A DNA stretch of 64,000 bases. Origin: Struthidea cinerea. Lineage: Eukaryota > Chordata > Aves > Passeriformes > Corcoracidae. The stretch is taken from contig VZTI01000583.1 of NCBI GenBank assembly GCA_013397865.1, forward strand, positions 397,486-461,485, in the 5' to 3' direction. The translations under genes were made by a program, and so were the position numbers. The notes below the pieces were generated by a model. The model was given only the letters and a program-made list of their open reading frames with translations. It searched no databases and was not told the DNA's origin. This document shows positions 10,067 to 21,100 of this stretch, one piece after another. Numbering within the stretch: the first letter of the stretch is position 1; the number at the start of each line of letters is the position of its first letter.

Positions 10067-12748
10067 CTGGGGAGGGAAGAGAGAGGGTGGCTGGGGGAAG
10101 CAAGGTCAGACCCTCATGCTGTGCCCAGGTCCCGCCGAGTGGGCTCCAGCTATACCCACGTGTGTGCGAGGTGTGTGTGCCCCTGCCCGCATCTGAGCGC
10201 ACCTGTGTCTGTCTCCTGCTGGGTCATTGCATTCCTTAAGTGTCGAGTTCACACCGCCATACTCATGAAATATTAATCTGTGTTACCGGAAAGCCGGAGC
10301 TCAAAAGGTGTTGGTGGAAAACAGAAAAACTTGCCAGCGCTGACGCCCCACAGCCCAGTGGGTACCAGAGCCCTGCTGCTCCCTGGTTGCTGCTCCCAGG
10401 TAAGAAGCAGCCCCGGAAACCAGGAAAAACTGCTCTGGCGGTGCCCAAGAACAGCCTCCACCACCTAGGAAATGACCCTAACCAGCAAATTTGAAAGTAA
10501 GGGAGACGCACAGCTGTGATAGCAAGGAAGGGGACACAAAGCAATGACCCTCAGCTCCCACAGCTTCTTCTCCCCAGGGAATACCAGCACCCCAGGCAGT
10601 GACTGCATCCGCAGCTGTACAGGGAGCACGCTGCAGTGAGTGGGACTATAAATACTACTGGACAATGAGACCTTGATTAGGCTGTTGAGACTTTAATTAC
10701 GCTGACAAATCACTGGATGTGCCTGTCACCCAGGTGCTGGAGCTGGGCCTTCAAGGAGCAGATGCTGTAGCTGGTGGGCTGGGATTTGGGTGCAGGAGGG
10801 GACCCAGGGTCCCTGAGAGCAAAGGGCCCTGTGCCAGGGTGCAGGGGTGGCAGCTGTGCCCTAGGCCCCTGACTCAGCACAGGCACTGGTGATGCAGGGC
10901 TGAGAATAGCTGGTGCTGTCAGCGTGCAGGCAGCTGCCAAGCCCGACTGCCAGACCCTTGTGGGCTCTCGGGCCAGACAGCAGCCATCCCCTGCTCAGTG
11001 TGGCCCAGCAGGGCAGAACAGCACTGGCCAGGGCTGTAGCCCTGCTCTTGGGAGACACCCTAGTCGTGGGGCAAGCTGTGGCTGTCTGGCTGTTCCCAAG
11101 CCACATAGGGTCCACCTGTCCACTCTTGGGGACCTCCCATGTTGCTGGGGTCATGGAGTAGCTGGGGTGCTATCCCAAATGCTTCCTAGTAGTGCCCAGT
11201 GCTGGGGCTGTGCCTTCCCAACACTAGTCTTTCTTGCAAGGCTCAGACTGCAAGGACTTGCTGTAGTGCCTGTATCCCCCCCACATCCAACCCACGGGGC
11301 GCTGACCCACTGGCCCAGGACTTGGAGTGCCCGCACCCAAAAATGGGGAGTAGCCCGGTGCTCCTCTTGTGCCCTGCAGAGTCAGTGCCCTGATGCTGGC
11401 TAGCACAGCTCCAGGAGCTCCCCACATCCACCCCCCGCAGTGCACCCCATGACCCTCAGGGAACCAGGGGGGACAACCTGGTCACCCATCCACCTGCACC
11501 CTCCTACTTTCCAGCAGCACCCAGCCTGGCACAGCCACTTCACAGGGCCATAGCTCCAGGTGCTCACCTGCCCTGCAGCCCCTGTGCCGTAGCAAATCAG
11601 GGAGATGGGCATGTCTTAGGGAAGCTGAGGTGGAGGAAGAGGCACCAGGGCTGGAGAAGCAGGGAGACATGCTGGACTGGGACAGAGATGGGCTCAGTGC
11701 CACCAACAGTTCTGTCCTCTTGACACCCTGCCACGCATGTGTACAAGGCGGCAGTGTGCAAGGGAGCAGCTTGCAGCCCTTGGGCCCATAACCACACTGA
11801 GAGTTTGGAGCTAAACTTCTCCCCCAGTGCCAGCCCCTCCAGGCTCCCAGCACGGCCCAAGCATGCCCAGTCCCAACCACGGAGCAGTGCCTTCCCCGCT
11901 AATGCAGCAAAGAAGGGATGATCCCTTCCAGCTCAAGAAAGCACAAGGAAGCACAAGGAAGGGCATGTGGATGCAAGGACACATCTGTTCTGCTCTCTCC
12001 TGTTGTGGGAGGGATGCCACGAGCCCGTCGCAGCCTGGCCCCATGCAGGCTCTCTTGCCCCAGTCTGAGTTACATTGTTGAGCCAAGCGGGATGAGAGCC
12101 AGGGTGTGGAGAAACCCAACCCGAGAGTTTCCCGCAGGGCAGCTGCCTGCTGCCAGGAACAGCCCCAGCTACCCCAGTATGCTCACTGAGCCATCGCAGC
12201 GTCTCTCCTGGTGGTGACAGGCCGCAGCAGAGCTGGAGGGGCAGCGAGTGCGAGCGGTCCCCAGCCGCTCCAATGCGGAGTCCCCCGGCAGAATAAAATG
12301 CCACCTTACGGGTGACCGTGCCAGAACAGGGAGGGATGATCCCCTCACCCCGCTTCAGGCACCCCACACCTTGCTGCCCCGCTGTGCTTACAAACTGCCC
12401 GTGTCCTAGGGCTTTGCTCAGCCGGCAGCTGACGGGGGCAGAACGGCTTGGAGGCGAGGCGGGGAGCAGGCAAGGGGCTCCGCGATGGGGCGGCAAACCC
12501 CAAGGGATTTGGGGCTCAGGGGACAAATCACACCTTATGGCAAAGGAGACAAAATCGCCGGCACTTCTCCTCCCGCCCCGCGCCGCCCCAACAGTGCAGC
12601 CGCTCCGGAGCAGCGCAGCCCGAGACAGGAGGTCCCAGAGCCTGGGGGGTCCCAGAGCCTGGATGTCGCAGCCCCGTACCCGCCGCCGCCCCCTCCCCTC
12701 CGTAGGACGCCCGGCTGCCCGCGGAGGACCGGACTCCCAGCCCCTTAC
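10067..12748 (-). other. PLCD4: Probable PLCD4 intron 1 (between the noncoding exon and the first coding exon)
   Basis: Upstream of the ATG the minus strand has a strong acceptor, a C/T-rich tract ending CCCCAG at 10067-10068, so the first coding exon probably starts at 10066 with 28 bases of 5' UTR. A good donor (GTAAGG) lies at 12743-12748. The 2.7 kb between them is GC-rich. It contains several open frames, including one over 350 codons on the minus strand, but none resembles a known protein or has a conserved neighbour. No RNA gene or transposon was recognised. Confidence 0.5.
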
Positions 12749-12800
12749 CCGCTCTCCGTTGCCGCTCCGCTCCGCTCTGCTCCGCCGGTGCTCCACCNAA
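12230..12800 (-). promoter_or_regulatory. PLCD4: CpG-rich region, probable PLCD4 promoter with noncoding first exon
   Basis: CpG dinucleotides are dense here (GCCGCCGCCC, CTCCGCTCCGCTC) and sparse on both sides. On the minus strand a GTAAGG donor closes a possible noncoding exon ending at 12749. A single N at 12797 lies within this GC-rich stretch. The transcription start is not visible from sequence alone. Confidence 0.5.
12797..12797. other. Single-base N (assembly ambiguity)
   Basis: One undetermined base inside the CpG-rich region. It may hide a small gap, as the single N at 13690 appears to do. Confidence 0.9.
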
Positions 12801-13430
12801 AGAAGGCGGTGGAGTGGCCGGCGGGGTTGGGAGCACCCTGCGGCTCCCCTCGTTTGGGGTCGAGCCCCCATTCCCATCCTCCGGTTGAGCTTGTCTGTCC
12901 CCAGACCTGCTTGCACCCAGCACAGCCCAATCTCCCCATCCACAGAGTGTCTTCGCTGTGTCCCTCTCCTTTCCAGGATGCGGTGGTCCACGGGCGCCCA
13001 CGGAACCCTTCAGTAGGGAGCGATGCGGGACCCAAAAAGCAGGGCACAGTTCGACCATCCTGGGACAAAATTCCCATGGGGATCCAAGCTGAGGCAGCCT
13101 TAGGGCAGGCCGAGTTGGGGGCAAGGGGTGCGGGGCAGGGACTAAACTTTCGGGTGGGAGATGCTCTAACAGACCTGGCCGCCGGGAGAGCGCGGCAGCG
13201 CTTGCAAAGACGCTGCGGGAAGGCGCGAGTCCTCTCTCCCTGGCAGGCTCGCTGCCTGCCTGCAAAGCAAAACAGAGCAGCATCCCCTCCACACTACCTG
13301 CCCCAGAAGAGATGCGGCGCCACAGGGACGTAGCCAGCTCCCACTGGGAAAGGCCACTCTTCCCAGCTCACATCCCCAAGACGGCATATCCCACCCTTCC
13401 TCCCACCTGCAATAAGCCCCCACCTCGCCG

Positions 13431-13948
13431 CTTGCCCCCACCCCCGCCCCGAGAGACCAGACCAGGAGCAATTTGTGCTGGATGGGGTTTTATTATTTAT
13501 TAATCCGAATTTAAAAAAAAAACCAATCAACCAAACAGAAGCATTTTCACACCCTGGCAAGGTCAGGGCGAAAAGGAGGGAAAAGGCAATGGTTATAAAA
13601 CAGGAACCCGAGGGCAAGGAAGAGGCTGTGCCCTGCCCTTGTTATGCAAGGCTGAGGGGAGGAGGGAAGGGAAATGGTGGGATTTAAGANCTTGCCCCCA
13701 CCCCCGCCCCGAGAGACCAGACCAGGAGCAATTTGTGCTGGATGGGGTTTTATTATTTATTAATCCGAATTAAAAAAAAAACCAATCAACCAAACAGAAG
13801 CATTTTCACACCCTGGCAAGGTCAGGGTGAAAAGGAGGGAAAAGGCAATGGTTATAAAACAGGAACCCGAGGGCAAGGAAGAGGCTGTGCCCTGCCCTTG
13901 TTATGCAAGGCTGAGGGGAGGAGGGAAGGGAAATGGTGGGATTTAAGA
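13431..13948. repeat. Direct duplication around a one-base N, probable assembly artefact
   Basis: 13431-13689 (259 bases) and 13691-13948 (258 bases) are nearly identical, with a single N at 13690 between them. The copies differ in two places that I can see: the length of an A run (about 13512-13521 against 13771-13779) and one C/T change (GGGCGAAAAG against GGGTGAAAAG). Unique sequence continues from 13949. This pattern fits two overlapping contig ends, perhaps of different alleles, joined without collapsing. Confidence 0.85.
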
Positions 13949-15194
13949 CACTGTTGGCACGACACTGCAGATGATCAGCAAAACGGGCTACTCGAAGAGG
14001 GGGGAGAAATTAAGTAGCTGCCCAGACTTGCCTGCAGCCAAGAACAGGCTCTGCTGCCGCTGAGCCTGGGAGCTCCTCCACAGCCTCCAAGAGCCCGCTG
14101 CGGCCACATTAGCCCCTCGGCACAGGGGAGGCAGGTAAGTGGCTGCTGGTCCAGTTTAATTGCAGTGGGGCCATGGCAGATGCCAAGGCAGGTTTCAAAG
14201 CTGAAATGGATGCACCCGGCTGGCAGAGAGAGGAGGGGGGAGGGGAGGGGACAGGACTGAAGGGCACCTGGCAGGCAGCAGCGGGTGCAGAAGGCAGCAT
14301 ACCTGGAGCCTGCAGGCGGCAGGGAATCAGTCGGTGGCCTGCCCACCACCTCAAGGCAGGTGCCCTCACACTGAGCTCCATGGGATAAGCCAGCCGGCAG
14401 CCTTCCCAGGTCTAGATGAGAGGCCAGCACACATTAGCCTCTGGCTGCTGGTCAGCTGTGGGAGTGCACTATTTACAGCACAAGACCCACAATCCTGCTG
14501 TCTTGTCCTTCCCCAGAGCCCTGGGAAGCAAGCTTATGACGCATGGGTTCATTGCAAGTAATTCACCCCTCCTCTTGGGGCAAGCACTGCAGTGGCCTGG
14601 CTCCAGCCACTTCCTCTACACCAAAGGAAAAGAAGAGAGAAGCTCACTGTGCCAGCCAGATGCAGAGCCAGGAGCAAGAATGTGCTGGCAGGGAAAAAAG
14701 CTGTCCCTGGGCTACCTGCAGCTGAGTAGCAGTATTAGGAGGGGATAAAACAACTGGATCGGCTTTTATTCAGTTCACTCATCTAAACAGACATGTAAAC
14801 AAGAAGTGACAAGGAACTGGAGGGACGTGGCGCGCGCACACCTGGTGTCGTGCACCACTTGAGCGGAGGCTGAGCTTGCTGGAAGAGCGGACATCTGCAC
14901 TACCCCCTGACTGGAGGTGGGGGAAGAGATGCCACCCAAGCCTCCTGGAGAGACTGGGATCCATACAGATTGTTTTTATTGACTTTTTTTTGAAGCTGTA
15001 GTATCAGCATTTGCTGGTGTTGGGATCCCCGGAGGCTTGCTGCACTGCTACAGAGCAGCCCTTTGGCTGGGTGGGATGGTCCGACAGGCCGGCAGCCAGC
15101 TGGCGTGCCCAGTTTGTTGCAGAAGAGGTCACCTGTTCCTGGTTCTTTGTAAACCTGAGCTGTTTCTTCCCCAGTGCCCCACCTCCCCCAGCAG
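13480..15194 (-). other. CNOT9: CNOT9 3' untranslated region with candidate poly(A) signals
   Basis: This is minus-strand sequence downstream of the CNOT9 stop. AATAAA hexamers (TTTATT on plus) lie at 14975-14980, 14765-14770, 13749-13754 and 13756-13761, with the last pair repeated at 13489-13494 and 13496-13501 in the duplicated copy. Any of these could end the mRNA. The distal pair would give a UTR of about 1.4-1.7 kb. No coding sequence was recognised here. A G-rich block lies at about 14230-14252. Confidence 0.5.
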
Positions 15195-18100
15195 TCATTG
15201 CGGAGGAAGAGGGATGCCCCGTGGGTCAGTGACTTGACCCTCTTGCAGGTTCTTGACAAGCTGAGCCAGCCAGCGTTTTGTGGTGGTATCATCCTTCAGG
15301 ACCTGGGCGAAGGTGGTGTCCTTCAGCTGGTCAGGAAGGCACTGCCTGAGAGCTTCACGTGCCCTACATCAAGAGACAAGTAACGGGGCCCAACAAATAA
15401 ACTCACAGGGGCAAGAGGGCAGCAAACCCCACTGGGGACACAGTGTTCCTTTGCCTGGAGGTCTCCCTGGCAGAGCCGGCCAACGAAAGCACTGAGCAGC
15501 AGCACCGCAGCAGGTGACACTCAGCCAGCCAGCACAGCTCCCACCCCTCACACCAAACCCTGCTGAGCAGCCCCTGCACCCCGACACCCAGCAGCAAAGT
15601 GATGCGATGCCAGGAGAGGCTGAGGCAACAAACACACCCAGCAGCTTTGCGCAGAGCTACTGGTCAGCAGGAGATCAGTTTGTATTCTCTCAGCTGAATT
15701 TCATCTACTGCTAACAGCCTATTTGATGCAGAAGAGGGAGAGTATAGTGTACCTTCTACCTCAGGCCCTCCTTTGTATCTTGTTCAAGCTACATTTGAGC
15801 TCAGACAGTAGTAACCTGCACAGCTGGAATTTGCACAAGCCCCCAACAGTCACTGTTGCTCCCACGTACCATAAAAGCTCCTGTGGCTAGCAATAAAAAA
15901 ATCAAAGCAAAAACCCCACCCCCACCCATCTTCCACACTGAGCTAAGGCTGACAGACCAGGAACCTTGATTCCCCCAGGTGGGCACCGTGGAGAAGAACT
16001 GAAGAACTGTGCTTCCAAGGGCACAGGAGAAGCCCCTGCCCAAACTCCTAAAATGTTTACCTGGGGTTATCGGAAAGGCGAAGGTAGCAGCGGACGACAT
16101 GTTTCAGCAGCCGTGCCGATGGCTCCTTGGAGAGCTGCAGGACCATTTTACCCTGTTTGACAGAGGCCAGTGCCACCAGTTAAAGTCTTTAAAAGAACAG
16201 CTTCACAATCAGCAGGGACTGGGAAAGATCATTAAATCGCTCACTCTGGCTCCCCGCGCAGCACAGCCCATTACCTTTTATCTAGGTACCCCTGCACGGA
16301 GCTCGGTGCTGCGTGCCAAGAAGCCTTTGAGAAGAGCAGCTCGCCATGACTTGGAAAGGATTCTCCCGGCAGCTCAGGGAAAGCTCATCTCATTTCTGTT
16401 TGGTTTTTACCTTCCTAGGACTGCTTCGCAACTCTTTGTGAGATTAAAGAGAACCTGGGGTTTCCCCCTCATGGAAGACAGACACATTCCAAACACGTGG
16501 ATAAGCTCAGGCTGAGTGACACCATGAGGTGTGTTCCTAAGCTCTGCAACACCCCCTGTTCTCATATGCATTCCCTTCACTTCAACATCCTTTTAAGACA
16601 ATAGCAATACCCTGAAAAGCCAGGCCATAGGACTGGGCTCACCCACACCACATGTAGCAAGATCCTTATCTGGTCTTAGCATGCATCCAAGCAGTGTATC
16701 TTTTCTTCCTGCCATATCCCTCATGAAGCTGTTCCAGGGAAGCAAGGCACAGACAGATAGATCTTCCTGGCCCAGTCTCCGTTTCTCACGCTAAGCAGGA
16801 CTTTGCACGTGGCTGCACCTTTGAACGTGCCCAGCTGAGCAAGCAGTGTGGCTGCCTTTGCACAGCTGCTCTGAAGAATTTAACAGACTGCTGGCTTGTA
16901 TTTAGGAGTCAATCACATCTGCCCAACAAGTTGGGTTTTTCCCTGTAAACTACATTGGCCAACACTAACCATTCTCCCCATTAGCCAAATTCATCTGTAT
17001 TTGGATATCCTGGCAGTTAGCAATTAGCAGGTCCCCTTCACCTGCCCTTTTGCAAGCTTCCCGTTCTTAGCAATTCCCCCGGATACCAATATTTCTTCAA
17101 AATAAATAACCACAGAGAGCTCCTGGATGGAAAATACTCACTTGCTCTTTTAAAAGCATATAATACTTGTATGACATCTTACTCAGTAATCAGCAGACAT
17201 GGAAGTAAATCATCACCCTCATTAGACAGGAGTACACTATCCTGATTTTTGAAACAGACAACCCAAAAGTCTGTGAACATTTTCATCTTCCTCTCTTTCC
17301 CTATGGAATATTGATCCTGCCAGTGCTTCACTAAATGGTGGGACTACACATGCTAACACAGCTTTACACACCCACCTCCTTCTATGTTCAAAGAAGAATT
17401 CAGATCTGGGAATGCCATGGTCTCCTTCCCTTCCCTACCTCAGGGTTTCTAATTGCATCCTTCACCTTGCCCCCGAGTGAGAGGTACTTGCATCAAAGCT
17501 GATCTTCTTCTTGAATGCAAAATCCACATCATATTGGATATTAGGGACATCAGCTCAAATTCATTCCTATTTTGCTGTTTGTGGGTGAACAGGAGGCAAT
17601 GTTTTCTTTACATTTGTGAAAACAGACAAGTAAATATCCCTAATGAAAATATTAACATTTAGTCAGAGAACCAGCATTGCTAAGTGCTTAACTTACTGCT
17701 GCATTTCATTCTCCTGAGACCACCCTTTAAAAAGCAAACAAATGCACACAAAAGCATGGCAATAACTATTCCAGGGTAGGTTTGTATTCCCCTTGGCAAG
17801 CTCAAAGATAAAGCTCAAGCTGGGGCTATTACTCCTGGGATGAACAAACTTTGAGTACCCAAACTTGTCCTTTACAAGGATTACGGAATGGACAGAACTT
17901 GTTTGCTCTCTCTGTATTCCAACACAAAAATTAGAGCATATGCAGCAGCTAGTAGGAGCCAGATTCAGAAAGGAAAAAAAATGAGGGTGGCATTCCAGGC
18001 AGCGAACAGGAAACCTGTGAAACTCCTTGGTCAAAGACACTGTGGGTGCAAAAAGTTTCCATGGGTTCAAGGGGTGGATGGGACAAACGCTGAGGGTTAC

Positions 18101-21100
18101 TACATGGAAACCCCACAAGTGGCCCCAGAAATCCAAAGCTGAAAGTAGCTGGCAGCTGTGAGACTGTTATGAGGACAAGTATCATATATACCTGCCCTGC
18201 TCTTTAAACATGTTGTGAGAGACAGGGATGAGGCATAGATCCATGATCTGAACTGTGTGATCATTCTTACATAAAATTAAATCAGTTCACATCCCACCAA
18301 CAACTGGAAACATCCACAACTCTGGAAATTCTTCTTCTTCTTCTCTGGAGAGGTTTACCTATTTTGTCTTGGGGACTTAGTATATCACAACTAATATGTG
18401 TTCTCTTAACATGTAAACCAGAAGTATACAAAGGAAACATGGAAGCAGAGCTACAGTGCCGCAAGCAATTAGCCCAGGAATGATTTGCCTCCCTCATCCT
18501 GTGCTCCAGCCAGACAGCAGTAAAGTAGTTGCTGAAAAAGCTGGCTGCTACAGCATAATTTTTTCTTTTTTAGATATAAATGCTTTAAAAACAAATAACC
18601 TTACCAGTATCATGGCAACATGGGAAAACCGCTCATAAGTCTGACAGATATATGCCAGCCCTGTGTCATCCAGGAGGATTTTCTGGAGAATAAACGTAGC
18701 AACCTAGAATGGGGAGAAAGCAGAAAACAAAGCATATAAACAACTTATCTACCCTGAAAAGGGACACCCTTTGTGTGGTGCTCTTTTCAAGTCAGCCCCA
18801 GAGTTGAAAAGCCTTCCAGCAGGCAGCAAATGCTTTACTGAGTGATAGTTAAAAGCCAAAAGAAAATGCAGGACAGTACACAATGCCTGACATCTCTGGC
18901 TAAACAAAAGAAGTGGACACAAAGCACAGTGTACAAGATGACTGGATACAGGTTGCGTAAGATGCCAACTACTGCCAGGCCACTCAGGTAGCCTCAGGTC
19001 TTGGTCTGCTTGGTATTTAAGGAGGTAAAACTCCACCCAGACTTGTCCCAGCATTTGCAACAGCACAGAAGCCAACTCTGCAGGGCACTGACTGCACGGT
19101 CAGTCAGAGATGAACAACTACGTGTCTTTATTGAAACAAAAAAAAAAAACGGTACCGTTTTGGAGAGCTCACTGCCCGACTCCATAATGCGTAAGCACAG
19201 GGGGATAATTTCTGTTGTCAATAAGAAATTTATCACTTCTTGCTCGTCAGTTTTCACCAAGGCCCCTTGAAGTAAAAACAAAACCCAAAATCAGTAAATG
19301 ATAACTGTTTCAAAAAATCTCAGCTTTCAAAGAGGGCCTGTGCTCTGCTCTCCCTGGAAAGCATTCAGTCTGAATGGCAGGCAGAACAACTGTCATCCTA
19401 AACATGTTGCAGCACATGGCTGGGGAAGAAATCATTTTGGCAGGGTAAAAGCAATCAAGCTGGGGTTGGGGGTTGCTTATTTTTCAGAAAGGGGATGCAC
19501 TCTTGTGCATCTTGTTTGTGTTCCTTCCTCAGAAGGAACACAAACACAAGAGGATCACGGCACCCACAGCAACCTCTGGGAGGAAGAAATGCATTTTAAG
19601 ACATTTTAAGACTCTTTATGCATTGAGAGAAAAATGATTTGGGCAGAAAGAAGAAAGAAAAAAACCAGGATAAGGGAAAGACAAGGAAAATACACCCAAA
19701 TCAATCAATGACAGAAACCCAAAGAAAGCCCAGCCTGCACCCACCCATCCCAGTGTCTAGCTGGGAGGGCTGAGGGTGAAGGTACAAGTCTGCAGGTACT
19801 TGTACTCAAAGAAACATATTTTTGGCAACGCATTTAGACTTCAGTGGGTTTTTTATAAGTGAAAAGGAAGAGGAGCTTGCCTCCACAATGGAAAAGGAGC
19901 AGCTCCTCCTCTTACTACTACAGGTCTTGGAAAATCTCAATAACAAGAGACCTCTGACTTTGGTCATGCAAGTCTCTATGCCCACAGCATGAAGTGCTCT
20001 AACTCAGTAAGAGATCAGTGCTCCAGCATTAGTCTGGCTGCTCACCAATGACTCCGAGGCTCGTGAGCCGTAGGTACTCAAATGGACGGGTCTTGCTGAC
20101 TGTGTGCAGGAAGGGGTACAGGAAGAGAGGAATATGAGCTGCCAGAAAGGCTGATCTGTAGGAAAGAGAGAACGCACAATGTGAACAAGGAAAAAAAAAG
20201 TGAGCATACATTCCAGCACTACCACACAGAGCCTCAGACTATTCCTGATGGACCCCATTGCTACTGCTCCTCAAAAGTGGGTAACAGTTAATTCTCTGAT
20301 GGAAAGGCACGAAGCAAATCCTGCACTAGGGCACAGCACAAAACCTAACACCTGATCTGCCAGTTACCTGCATTCCTGCTTCAGCTGACCAGGAACCGAG
20401 CACACCCTGTTGTTTTTACTACCTCCTCCTGCCACCCAGACCCTCTGTTTTGTACATTCACTGCTGCATTTCATCCTGCAGTTTCCCAGTGGCAAGGACA
20501 GTCAGTCACAATGCCTGTGCAAAGCCTCTGTCAAGAAATACAGACTGGCTGAGCTTTAGGCATCATCAGAGTTTAAATGTGCAAAAATACCTTTCCCCAA
20601 GAGTCCTCACACTGCCTTCTGGCAGTAGTGAAATATAGAGACTGCAGGTAGAATGCTGAAAGGCTGCTCTGCTAACAGAGGGAAACTTGCACAATCATCC
20701 AAAACACTTCTTCCATTTTCAAACTTTAAATGTAAAGGTGAGTCATGTAAAATGACCCTATTTCTTTGGATATCATCTCATCGAGGGTTGCTGTTTAACA
20801 CTGCTTTGCAGCAGCTCAAAAACAACTTCAGCTATGCTGCTGCTCAGCAGTAACAGAAGCATGAGATTATGGACCTCTGGGTAGTTTCCTTCTGAGTTTT
20901 AGCTACTGATTTTGGCTGAACCAACATCGTATTTTTCCCTGCTGACATGGGCTGGGCACAGATTGAGAAAACATGAAGTCAGACACCGGCTGAGGACTCC
21001 AAAAATGGCTCTGCTATTGCTCCCTTGCCTCACACTTGCCTGGGAAGGACAGTCCTGTTCATTCCACCCTTTCAACAGCTGGTCTAAATAACTGTAAGCT

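Noticed and set aside
11933..12991. 352-codon minus-strand open frame in the PLCD4 upstream region
   Set aside because: GC-rich DNA has few stops. The translation is low in recognisable domains, crosses an N and a probable noncoding exon, and several overlapping frames are equally open.
12312..13333. Proline- and arginine-rich plus-strand frames of 234-282 codons
   Set aside because: Same GC-rich effect. No known family, and they overlap the likely PLCD4 promoter.
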